A stretch of 64,000 bases of DNA from Phenylobacterium sp. (lineage in GTDB: Bacteria > Pseudomonadota > Alphaproteobacteria > Caulobacterales > Caulobacteraceae). The DNA is taken from NCBI RefSeq assembly GCF_030679875.1, contig NZ_JAUXSP010000015.1, positions 248,001 through 312,000 of the forward strand, written 5' to 3'. Below, piece after piece: positions 46,111 to 54,312 of this stretch; positions within the stretch are counted from its first letter, which is position 1, and each line of letters starts with the position of its first letter. The notes under the pieces are model-generated. The model was given only the letters and a program-made list of their open reading frames with translations, had not been told where the DNA came from and searched no databases. Made by a program: the position numbers and the translations under genes.

Positions 46111-46305
46111 GGCCGGTCACCGGACTTAAGCGCCAAGCCTAAAGGGCTCGCCCGCGCCGCGACGGTCTGCTAGGACCGCCCGATGACGAGGGGCCGCAAA
46201 TCCTTGCGAATTACGCGCCCGGCGTGACGCCGCCGGAGCCTATGATCCAGCGCGCGCCGGGACCTGTTCCGCCCTCCTCCGCCTCCGACTTGGACGAAAA
46301 ATCCC

Positions 46306-49245
46306 ATGGCCGACGACGCTGAAAAGCGCACCGCTTCCCCCGAAACTGCGGGACGCGACTATCGCGAGACCGTCTTCCTGCCCCAGACCGACTTCCCCAT
46401 GCGCGCAGGCCTGCCGCAAAAGGAGCCGCAGATCCTGGCCAAGTGGGACGAAATTGGCCTCTATCACGCCGCCCGCAAGGCCCGTCAGGCCGCCGGCGCG
46501 CCGCTGTTCGTCCTGCACGACGGGCCACCCTACGCCAATGGCGCCATCCATATCGGCCACGCCCTGCAGAAGACCCTGAAGGACTTCGTGGTCCGCTCGC
46601 GGTTCGCCATGGGCTACGACGTGGACTTCGTGCCCGGCTGGGACTGCCACGGCCTGCCCATCGAGTGGAAGATCGAGGAGGAGCTGCGCAGCAAGGGCCG
46701 TCGCAAGGACGAGGTCTCCAAGGCTGAGTTCCGTGAGAAGTGCCGCGCCTATGCCGGCCAGTGGATCGACGTCCAGCGGGACGGCTTCAAGCGCCTGGGC
46801 GTGCTGGCTGACTGGGAGAACCGCTACGCCACCATGGACTATCGGAGCGAGGCGGCGATCGTCGCGGAGTTCCACAAGTTCGTGGCCTCGAACCAGCTCT
46901 ATCGCGGCTCAAAGCCGGTGATGTGGAGCCCGGTGGAGCGCACGGCTCTGGCCGACGCCGAGGTCGAGTATCACGACCACGTCTCGCCGACGATCTGGGT
47001 CAAGTTCCCGGTGACCCAAGGCTCCGACGCCGCCCGCGGCGCCAGCGTGGTCATCTGGACCACCACGCCCTGGACGATCCCGGCTAACCGGGCGATCGCC
47101 TATAACGAGTCCATCGCCTATGGCGCCTATCTGGTCGAGGCCCTGGAGGAGGGGCTGGAGTTCGAACCCTGGGCCAAGCCAGGCGACAAGCTGATCGTCG
47201 CCGACAAGCTGGCCGAGGAGGTCTTCAAGGTGGCCAAGATCGGCAAGTGGCGCAGGATCGAGACCATCGACTGCCAGGGCATGGTCTGCGCCCACCCGCT
47301 GGCGGCCCTCGACAGCCACTACGCCTTTAGCGTGCCCCTGCTGGCCGGCGACCATGTGACCGAAGAGGCGGGCACCGGCTTTGTCCACACCGCGCCTGGC
47401 CATGGCGCCGACGACTATGTGGTCTGGTTGGCCCATGGCCATCGGGAGATCCCCGAGACGGTGGACGCCGACGGCGCCTACTATCCGCATGTGCCCCTGT
47501 TTGGCGGGCTCAAGGTTCTGGAGACCGAGGGCAAGAAGTCCGGCAGGTTCGGCCCCGCCAACCCCGCGGTGATCGAAAAGTTGATCGAGGCCGGCGGCCT
47601 GCTGGCCCGCGGCCGGCTTGAGCATTCCTATCCGCACTCCTGGCGCTCCAAGGCGCCGGTCATCTTCCGCAACACCCCGCAGTGGTTCATCCGCATGGAC
47701 GAGCCCCTGGATACGCCGGAACACGGCGGCCGCACCCTGCGCGAGACCGCGCTGGAGTCCATTGAGGCCACCGCCTTCTATCCCGAGGCCGGGCGCAACC
47801 GCATCCGCACCATGGTCGAGAGCCGGCCCGACTGGCTGATCAGCCGCCAGCGGGCCTGGGGGGCGCCGCTGGCCATGTTCGTCGACAAGGAGACGAACCA
47901 GCCCCTGCACGATGAAGAGGTCAACGCCCGCATCATTGCGGCCATCGCCGCCGAAGGCGCCGACGCCTGGTTCAACCGGCCGGTGACCGACTTCCTGGGC
48001 GCCCACGACGCCGACCGCTACGAGAAGGTCGAGGACATCCTCGATGTCTGGTTCGACTCAGGCTCCACCCACGCCTTCACCCTTGAAAACCGCGAAAACA
48101 CCCGCTGGCCCGCCGACCTCTATCTCGAAGGCTCCGACCAGCACCGCGGCTGGTTCCAGTCTTCCTTGCTGGAGAGCTCCGGGACCCGGGGCCGCGCGCC
48201 CTATAACGGCGTCCTCACCCATGGCTTCACCATGGATGAGAACGGCGAGAAGATGTCCAAGTCCAAGGGCAACACCGTCGATCCGCACCAGATCATCAAG
48301 GAGTCCGGGGCCGAGATCATCCGCCTGTGGGCGGCCATGGTCGACTATTCGGACGACCAGCGGATCGGCAAGACGATCCTCGCCACTACGGCCGACGCCT
48401 ATCGCAAGCTGCGCAACACCCTGCGCTACATGCTGGGGGCGCTGGCCGGCTACAGCCCGGCCGAGGCCGTCGCCGTCGACGACATGCCGCCCCTGGAGCG
48501 CTACATCCTGCACCGGCTCCACCAACTGGATGGCGAAGTGCGCGACGCCTATGCCGCCTACGCCTTCCAGGACGTGATCCGCCCGCTGATCGCCTTTTGC
48601 CAGGAGGACCTGTCGGCCCTGTTCTTCGACGTCCGCCGCGACGCCCTCTATTGCGACCAGGCCTCGACCCTGCGCCGTCGGGCGGCCCGCACGGTGATGG
48701 ACGCCGCGTTCGAACGGCTGACGGTCTGGCTCGCCCCGCTCATGCCCTTCACCACCGAGGAGGCGTGGACGATGCGCTTCCCTGAGGCCGGGTCCAACGC
48801 CCTGCGGGTCTTCCCTGAGACACCGGACGTCTGGGCCAATCCTCAGGAAGCCGCCCGCTGGGCCAAGGTCCAGGCGGTCACCGCCGTGGTCACCGGCGCC
48901 CTGGAGGTGGAGCGTCGCGAGAAGCGCCTGGGCGCCGCCCTGGAGGCCGCCCCTGTGGTCCATATCAACGACCCCGACCTGCTGGCCGCCCTTGAGGGTC
49001 TCGACGCCGCCGAGGTGTTCCGCACCAGCCAGGCGACCCTGGTCGCCGGCGATGGCCCTGCTGGCGCCTTCCGCCTGGCTGAGAGCCCCGCCGTGGCCGT
49101 GGAGCCCCTGCGGGCCGAGGGCAAGAAGTGCGCCCGCTCCTGGCGGATCCTGCCCGAGGTGGGCGACGACCCCCGCTACCCCGACCTGTCCCTGCGTGAC
49201 GCCGAGGCCGTGGCGGCCTGGGACGCCGCCCACGGCGCGGCCTGA
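46306..49245 (+). CDS. ileS: Isoleucyl-tRNA synthetase
   Basis: 979 aa class I synthetase. The HIGH motif is in GAIHIGHALQ, GWDCHGLPIEWKIEEE follows, the editing CP1 domain holds TTPWTIPANRAIAYNES, and KMSKSKGNTV is the KMSKS loop. The C-terminal region reads KKCARSWRILPEVG and LSLRDAEAV, where other bacteria have CxxC pairs binding zinc; only one Cys remains. This loss appears to be common in alphaproteobacteria. lspA starts 12 nt after the stop. No T-box or other leader structure was recognised in the 195 nt upstream. Confidence 0.97.
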   Translation: MADDAEKRTASPETAGRDYRETVFLPQTDFPMRAGLPQKEPQILAKWDEIGLYHAARKARQAAGAPLFVLHDGPPYANGAIHIGHALQKTLKDFVVRSRFAMGYDVDFVPGWDCHGLPIEWKIEEELRSKGRRKDEVSKAEFREKCRAYAGQWIDVQRDGFKRLGVLADWENRYATMDYRSEAAIVAEFHKFVASNQLYRGSKPVMWSPVERTALADAEVEYHDHVSPTIWVKFPVTQGSDAARGASVVIWTTTPWTIPANRAIAYNESIAYGAYLVEALEEGLEFEPWAKPGDKLIVADKLAEEVFKVAKIGKWRRIETIDCQGMVCAHPLAALDSHYAFSVPLLAGDHVTEEAGTGFVHTAPGHGADDYVVWLAHGHREIPETVDADGAYYPHVPLFGGLKVLETEGKKSGRFGPANPAVIEKLIEAGGLLARGRLEHSYPHSWRSKAPVIFRNTPQWFIRMDEPLDTPEHGGRTLRETALESIEATAFYPEAGRNRIRTMVESRPDWLISRQRAWGAPLAMFVDKETNQPLHDEEVNARIIAAIAAEGADAWFNRPVTDFLGAHDADRYEKVEDILDVWFDSGSTHAFTLENRENTRWPADLYLEGSDQHRGWFQSSLLESSGTRGRAPYNGVLTHGFTMDENGEKMSKSKGNTVDPHQIIKESGAEIIRLWAAMVDYSDDQRIGKTILATTADAYRKLRNTLRYMLGALAGYSPAEAVAVDDMPPLERYILHRLHQLDGEVRDAYAAYAFQDVIRPLIAFCQEDLSALFFDVRRDALYCDQASTLRRRAARTVMDAAFERLTVWLAPLMPFTTEEAWTMRFPEAGSNALRVFPETPDVWANPQEAARWAKVQAVTAVVTGALEVERREKRLGAALEAAPVVHINDPDLLAALEGLDAAEVFRTSQATLVAGDGPAGAFRLAESPAVAVEPLRAEGKKCARSWRILPEVGDDPRYPDLSLRDAEAVAAWDAAHGAA

Positions 49246-49257
49246 GGCGATCTGGGC

Positions 49258-49749
49258 ATGACCCTCTCACACCTGATCAACCGCCACGGCTGGACCGCCT
49301 ATGGGCTGGCCCTGGCGGTCATCGTCCTCGACCAGCTGTCCAAGCACTGGATCCTGTTCGTCTATGACCTGCCAGCCAAGATCAGCGAGCAGGTGGTCGG
49401 TCCCTTCTTCCTGACCATGGTCTGGAACCAGGGGGTCAGTTTCGGTCTCCTGCGGGCCGACCAGGATCTCGGCCGCTGGCTGCTGGTGGCCTTCTCGGTC
49501 CTGGTGGCGATCGCGCTGGCGGTGTGGGCGCGGCGGGGCGACCGGACCCTTATGGCCCTGGCGCTGGGGCTGGTGATGGGCGGGGCGATCGGCAACGCCA
49601 TCGACCGCGCCCGCTTCGGCGCGGTGGTGGACTTCCTGGATTTCTCGCGGCTCTATTTTCCGTGGGTGTTCAATATCGCCGACGCCGCCATCTCCGTGGG
49701 GGTCGTTCTGCTGCTGATCGATGGGTTCAGGCGCGACGCCAAGACCTAA
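49258..49749 (+). CDS. lspA: Signal peptidase II (prolipoprotein)
   Basis: 163 aa with four TM helices. The two catalytic Asp lie in GNAIDRARFGAVVDFLDF and FNIADAAISVG, and the WNQGVSFGLL motif is intact. It cleaves the signal peptide of diacylated prolipoproteins at the lipobox Cys. Several lipoproteins in this window would be its substrates, including the DUF3035 protein encoded next. The ileS-lspA pair is a common arrangement. Confidence 0.97.
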   Translation: MTLSHLINRHGWTAYGLALAVIVLDQLSKHWILFVYDLPAKISEQVVGPFFLTMVWNQGVSFGLLRADQDLGRWLLVAFSVLVAIALAVWARRGDRTLMALALGLVMGGAIGNAIDRARFGAVVDFLDFSRLYFPWVFNIADAAISVGVVLLLIDGFRRDAKT

Positions 49750-49827
49750 GGACATTGGCGCCGCGCCCCTGTTTGCGCTAATGCAATGGACTTTCCGGCC
49801 GGGGGCGGCCTTTGGGAGCGTATTGTG

Positions 49828-50376
49828 ATGACCCTCAACCGCGTGATCCTCGCCGGCGCCCTGGTGGCGACCGTCGGTCTGGCCGGCTGCAGCTCCACCC
49901 GCTCGGCCCTTGGCATGACCAAGGTGACCCCGGATGAATTCCGGGTCGTCACCAAGGCGCCCCTGGTGGTGCCGCCTGACTATTCCCTGCGCCCGCCGGC
50001 CCCTGGCGAGCCGCAGCCCCAGGAGCTTCGCCCCGAAAGCGCGGCCCGCGCCGCCCTGGTGGGCGAGCGTGAAGGCATGAACCGCAGCGCTGGCGAGCAG
50101 CAGCTGGTGGCCAAGGCCGGTCTGGCCGGAGCCGACCCCCTGATCCGCTACGTGGTCGACGACGAGTTCGGCGACATCGCCCACAAGGACAAGGGCTTCG
50201 CTGACCGGGTCATGTTCTGGCGTGGGAACGAGGCTCCGGCCCAGCCCGCCGGTGCTGATCTGTCGGGCCCGGTGGACGCCGAGGCCGAACAGGCCCGGGT
50301 CAACGCCATCACCGGCGGCGGCGACGTCGTCATCCGCCGCGACGCCAGCAGCCGAATCAAGCTGCCAGGCCTCTAA
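49828..50376 (+). CDS. bamF: DUF3035 lipoprotein, BamF-like
   Basis: 182 aa from ATG 49828. The signal MTLNRVILAGALVATVGLAGC ends in lipobox GLAGC. The conserved DUF3035 segment is VTPDEFRVVTKAPLVVPPDY and LRPPAPGEP, which resembles the N-terminal motif of BamC. As I recall, DUF3035 is the BamF subunit, an alphaproteobacterial outer-membrane lipoprotein of the barrel assembly machine. The rest is loosely structured. It follows lspA by 78 nt in the same direction. Confidence 0.85.
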   Translation: MTLNRVILAGALVATVGLAGCSSTRSALGMTKVTPDEFRVVTKAPLVVPPDYSLRPPAPGEPQPQELRPESAARAALVGEREGMNRSAGEQQLVAKAGLAGADPLIRYVVDDEFGDIAHKDKGFADRVMFWRGNEAPAQPAGADLSGPVDAEAEQARVNAITGGGDVVIRRDASSRIKLPGL

Positions 50377-50385
50377 GGCTCGGCC

Positions 50386-51339
50386 TCAGTCCTCCGCCGG
50401 CGTCCTGATCTCGTAGCCGAGCGCCCCCAGGCGATCGAGCACGCCCCCCTGCGCCAGCAAGGGGCGCAACTGCACCACCGCAATGCTGTGCCCTGGCCGC
50501 TTCAGGGCGGCGACAATGGCGGCGGTCTGGTCGGCCTTCAGCCGGGCGTCCAGCTCCGCAGCTCCAGGCGCGGCGGCGATGCACCGCTCGTAGCTCCGCT
50601 CGCCGCCGAGGGCGTCTCGCACACGCCCCCAGGCCCAGGCCCGGGCCGCGGCCTCCGCTGAGGCGGGGCCGGCCTCCACAGCGGCCAGGGCTTCCATCAC
50701 GCAGGCCTGCTGCGCGGCGGCTGGCGTACGCACCACGGCGGCCAGAAGCGAGGCGGCGTCATAGGTCTTGGCCTCCACCCGGATTCCCCGCGCCGCGGCC
50801 ATCCGGCCGATGGTCTTGGCGGGATCGGCCGCCGTCAGGCTGGCGGCGTCGCGATAGTCACTGACCAGCAACAGGGCCGCGGCCATGCCGTTGCGGGTCT
50901 TGTAGCGGTCGGCCGCCTGGCCGGCCTGGGTTCGGGCGGCGACAAAGCGCGCCCGCAATGGCGGCTCGAGGGTCTCCTCGAATGGCGTTGAGGACCGCAG
51001 CCTCAGCAGGCTGACCACCGCACCTGGCGCGGTCAGCAGATTCACGCTGGCGTTGTTGAAGGGCAGGATGACGACATTGGCCCCCTCCAGACGCCGCTCC
51101 AGCACGCTGGCGTCCCACCCCGACCCCTTGGGGATCACCGAGGGCGCGCCCATCACATAGACGATGGAATCGCCGTCCGAGACCCGCCACCAGGCCGGGC
51201 CGATCTCCCGGGCGGTGACCACCAGCTCCTCGACCAGCACCGCATCCGGATCTGTCGGCAGGCCGGCCGATGTCTGAGCCGCCGCCGCCAGGGGTGAGAC
51301 CAGCAGCAGCAGTCCGCACAGGACGGCGGTCAGGCGCAT
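50386..51339 (-). CDS. TraB/GumN-like exported protein
   Basis: 317 aa from ATG 51339, chosen for AGGAG 6 nt upstream; an adjacent ATG is at 51342. The signal peptide ends AAAAQT. The fold start (DSIVYVMGAPSVIPKGSGWD, then GANVVILPF) follows the TraB/GumN layout, and KRPGHSIAVVQLRPLLAQGG with GVLDRLGALGYEI is the conserved C-terminal block. The usual GxxH His near the start is replaced (GAPS), and the EVD motif reads LPF, so a metal-dependent hydrolase function is doubtful. It converges on bamF and is divergent from mutL. Confidence 0.8.
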   Translation of the reverse strand: MRLTAVLCGLLLLVSPLAAAAQTSAGLPTDPDAVLVEELVVTAREIGPAWWRVSDGDSIVYVMGAPSVIPKGSGWDASVLERRLEGANVVILPFNNASVNLLTAPGAVVSLLRLRSSTPFEETLEPPLRARFVAARTQAGQAADRYKTRNGMAAALLLVSDYRDAASLTAADPAKTIGRMAAARGIRVEAKTYDAASLLAAVVRTPAAAQQACVMEALAAVEAGPASAEAAARAWAWGRVRDALGGERSYERCIAAAPGAAELDARLKADQTAAIVAALKRPGHSIAVVQLRPLLAQGGVLDRLGALGYEIRTPAED

Positions 51340-51409
51340 CATCTTCTCCTCATGGGCCGCCCCCGCAGCCTGAATCGGCCTATAATGCCCTTTGGACCCA
51401 GGCTCGAAC

Positions 51410-53272
51410 ATGCGCATCCATCGCCTTCCCCCCGAAACCGTCAATCGCATCGCCGCCGGCGAGGTGGTCGAGCGGCCGGCCAGCGCCATCAAGGAGCTGG
51501 TCGAGAACGCCCTGGACGCTGGCGCGCGGCAGATCGAAGTGCAGGTCGATGGCGGCGGCCTGTCCCGCATCCTGGTGGCCGACGACGGCTTTGGCCTCTC
51601 GCCCGAGGAGCTGCTGCTGGCCGTCGAGCGCCACGCCACCTCCAAGCTGCTGCCTGACGACGCCGGGGACTATGACCTGCTGCGGATCGCCACCCTGGGT
51701 TTCCGGGGAGAGGCCCTGCCCTCGATCGGCTCAGTGGCGCGGCTCTCGATCACCAGCCGCGCCAGGGGCGCCAGCGACGCCTACGCCCTGCGGGTGGACG
51801 GCGGCGCAATGGGTCAGGTCTCGCCGGCCGCCTTCCCCGGCCCCCACGGGGCGCGGGTAGAGGTGCGCGACCTCTTCTATGCGACCCCGGCCCGGCTCAA
51901 ATTCATGAAGTCCGAGCGGGCCGAGGCCATGGCCATCGCCGAGGAGATAAAACGCCAGGCCATGGCCCATGAGGCGGTCAGCTTCAGCCTGGAGATCGAC
52001 GGCCGAAAGGTCCTGCGTCTGCCCGCTGAACCGGCCGGCGACGCGGGACGGCTGGCCCGGCTTTCGGCCATCATGGGCCGGGAGTTTTCCGAGAACGCGC
52101 TGTTGATCGACCATGTCCGCGAAGGGGTGCGCCTGTCTGGCTATGCCGGTCTGCCGACCCTGAACCGGGGCAATGCGGCCCACCAGTATCTGTTCGTCAA
52201 TGGCCGCCCGGTGCGCGACCGCCTGCTGCAGGGCGCCCTGCGCGGGGCCTATGCCGACTTCCTGGCGCGCGACCGCCATCCCCTGACGGCCCTGTTCCTT
52301 GAGCTCGACACCGCCCTGGTGGATGTGAACGTCCATCCGGCCAAGGCCGAGGTGCGGTTCCGCGACCCGGCCCTGGTGCGTGGCCTGATCGTCGGGGGTC
52401 TGCGTCACGCCCTGGCTGGCGCCGGCCACCGGGCTTCGACCACTGTGGCCGCCGACGCCCTGCAGGGTCTGCGCCCCGGCATGACGCCGGCGCCAGCCTA
52501 TCGGCCGGGGCCCTCGGCGCAGGGCTTTTCCAGCTGGGACGGCGGCGGCTGGGGCCCAGCCCTGGCCCAGGCCATCCCGGGCCTGAGTGAAACCTCCGCC
52601 CGCCACGAGCCTGTCTATGAGCCGGCGACCTATGGCGCCGCAGGGTTCGCCGAGAGCGATCTGGCCCAGGGTCCCGCGCCGGACCTGGTGGACTATCCCC
52701 TGGGCGCGGCCAGGGCCCAGGTGCACGAGACCTATATCGTCGCCCAGACCCGCGACGGCGTCGTCATCGTCGACCAGCATGCGGCCCATGAACGACTGGT
52801 CTACGAGAAGATGAAGGCGGAGATGGCGGTGGGCGCGGTGGCGCGCCAGGCGCTACTGATCCCCGAGGTGGTCGAACTCGACCCCGCCGAGGCCGAGCGG
52901 GTGGTGGCCCGCGCCGACGAACTCGCCGCGCTGGGCCTCGTCATCGAGCCCTTCGGCGTCGGCGCGGTCCTGGTCCGCGAGACCCCGGCCCTGCTGGGGG
53001 CGACGGACGCCGCGGGCCTGGTCCGCGACATCGCCGATGATCTGGCCGAAACCGACCAGGCCCTGGCGCTCAAGGAGCGGCTGGCCGAGGTCTGCTCGAC
53101 CATGGCCTGTCACGGCTCGGTCCGGGCCGGCCGACGGCTGACGGCTCAGGAGATGAACGCCCTGCTCCGCCAGATGGAGGCCACCCCCCATTCGGGCCAG
53201 TGCAACCATGGCCGCCCCACCTATGTGGAGCTCAAGCTCGCCGACATCGAGCGGCTGTTCGGGCGGCGCTGA
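51410..53272 (+). CDS. mutL: DNA mismatch repair protein MutL
   Basis: 620 aa from ATG 51410. GHKL ATPase motifs are [34 protein letters not shown] and [12 protein letters not shown], and YLFVNGRPV lies in the transducer. After a linker (about 340-420) the C-terminal domain has [12 protein letters not shown], the DQHA(x)2E(x)4E endonuclease motif, then [13 protein letters not shown] and [11 protein letters not shown]. It therefore should be a MutL with its own nicking activity, as expected where MutH is absent. 70 nt lie between its start and the divergent TraB/GumN-like gene. Confidence 0.96.
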   Translation: MRIHRLPPETVNRIAAGEVVERPASAIKELVENALDAGARQIEVQVDGGGLSRILVADDGFGLSPEELLLAVERHATSKLLPDDAGDYDLLRIATLGFRGEALPSIGSVARLSITSRARGASDAYALRVDGGAMGQVSPAAFPGPHGARVEVRDLFYATPARLKFMKSERAEAMAIAEEIKRQAMAHEAVSFSLEIDGRKVLRLPAEPAGDAGRLARLSAIMGREFSENALLIDHVREGVRLSGYAGLPTLNRGNAAHQYLFVNGRPVRDRLLQGALRGAYADFLARDRHPLTALFLELDTALVDVNVHPAKAEVRFRDPALVRGLIVGGLRHALAGAGHRASTTVAADALQGLRPGMTPAPAYRPGPSAQGFSSWDGGGWGPALAQAIPGLSETSARHEPVYEPATYGAAGFAESDLAQGPAPDLVDYPLGAARAQVHETYIVAQTRDGVVIVDQHAAHERLVYEKMKAEMAVGAVARQALLIPEVVELDPAEAERVVARADELAALGLVIEPFGVGAVLVRETPALLGATDAAGLVRDIADDLAETDQALALKERLAEVCSTMACHGSVRAGRRLTAQEMNALLRQMEATPHSGQCNHGRPTYVELKLADIERLFGRR

Positions 53273-53475
53273 TTGCCTGTGAGGCGGCGAGGCTCTAAGC
53301 TTGGCCGGAACTCTGAAAGAGGGATGTTCATGTCACCCGCTGCGACGACCGCCCGGGCCTGACGGACCACAGGACGGCCATCGGCTGTCCATCCGTGACC
53401 AGGCCAGAACCCTGCGACCCGCGCCGCGTCAGCGCGCGGGCCGCTTGGCATGGGCTATTCTCCCGGACTCTTTCT

Positions 53476-53751
53476 TTGAACATTCCCAAATCGCAGCAAA
53501 GGACGCTGCACGCCCTCGCCCAGGGGGCCACCATTCGCCCTGTCCGAGACACCCGCGGGCATATCATCGACGTCGACTGCATCACCGGGGAGGGCTGGCG
53601 CCTGACCGATTGCGACCTCGCCGTCTTCCAGGCCCTGCGGCGGCGAGGTTTCGTCGCCAGCCGTAGTGGGGGTCCCTACCGGATCACCCGGGAAGGCCTG
53701 GTGAACCTGCGCAGCCGGCAGGACAACCGGACCACCTCACGCCTCTGGTGA
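53476..53751 (+). CDS. YjhX family (UPF0386) protein
   Basis: 91 aa using TTG 53476 (LNIPKSQQRTLHALAQG); family proteins start at this point, so the longer GTG form from 53395 is less likely. YjhX landmarks are NIPKSQQRTLHALA, ITGEGWRLTDCDLAVF and GGPYRITREGLVNLRSR ending with QDNR. YjhX in E. coli has been described as a toxin with antitoxin YjhQ (a GNAT protein). No antitoxin gene is adjacent. A winged-helix-like DNA-binding fold is suggested. The 3' end overlaps rsmD by 15 nt. Confidence 0.85.
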   Translation: MNIPKSQQRTLHALAQGATIRPVRDTRGHIIDVDCITGEGWRLTDCDLAVFQALRRRGFVASRSGGPYRITREGLVNLRSRQDNRTTSRLW

Positions 53752-54309
53752 GTATTTCAGGAAGTGGACGCGCGCGGCGCCATAGTCGCGGGCGTCCATT
53801 TCGGCGTACCGCGCCACAGTCGGCGGGGGTTCGCTGGCCCCGCGCTCCCACACGATCAGGGCGCCGGGGGCGAGCCAGCCCCCGTCGGCCAGGGCCGGTA
53901 GCGCCGCCTCGCCGAGGCCCTTGGCATAGGGCGGGTCGAGGAAGGCGAGCTCGAAGGGGGGACCATCGCCGCCAGGGCGAAGACCAAGGTCGGTGGCGTC
54001 GCGGCGGTGGACCCGGGTGCGGCCAAACAGGCCCATGGCGTCCACATTCTCGCGGATGGCGCCTCTGGCCTCTTCGTCGGTCTCGACAAACAGGCAGAAC
54101 TTCGCACCCCGGGACAGGGCTTCAAAACCCAGGGCGCCGGAGCCTGCGAACAGATCGATGACGCGGAGATCGCGCAAGCCTTCCGACCAGGGGGCGTGCT
54201 CCAGGATGTTGAAGATGGCCTGGCGGGCGCGGTCAGAGGTGGGGCGCGTGTTCACCCCTTGCGGCGCGGCCAGGCTCTTGCCGCGGAATTCTCCCGAAAC
54301 GATACGCAC
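53737..54309 (-). CDS. rsmD: 16S rRNA (guanine(966)-N2)-methyltransferase RsmD
   Basis: 190 aa. MRIVSGEFRGKSLAAP and RPTSDRARQAIFNIL are the RsmD N-terminal signature, VIDLFAGSGALGFEALSRGA binds SAM and AFLDPPYAKGLGE holds the catalytic DPPY. It methylates G966 of 16S rRNA in the 30S subunit. It starts 3 nt after the stop codon of the upstream pseudouridine synthase gene, so the two RNA-modification genes form an operon. Confidence 0.95.
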   Translation of the reverse strand: MRIVSGEFRGKSLAAPQGVNTRPTSDRARQAIFNILEHAPWSEGLRDLRVIDLFAGSGALGFEALSRGAKFCLFVETDEEARGAIRENVDAMGLFGRTRVHRRDATDLGLRPGGDGPPFELAFLDPPYAKGLGEAALPALADGGWLAPGALIVWERGASEPPPTVARYAEMDARDYGAARVHFLKYSPEA

Positions 54310-54312
54310 GAC

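Noticed and set aside
46111-46305. Leader upstream of ileS as a T-box or other riboswitch
   Set aside because: No T-box sequence, specifier loop or terminator/antiterminator pair is visible, and T-boxes are not expected in this lineage.
53322-53357. Short ORF ATGTTCATGTCACC... of 12 codons with a GAGGG before it, possible leader peptide
   Set aside because: No following attenuator-like terminator, no regulatory codon run and no biosynthetic operon downstream.
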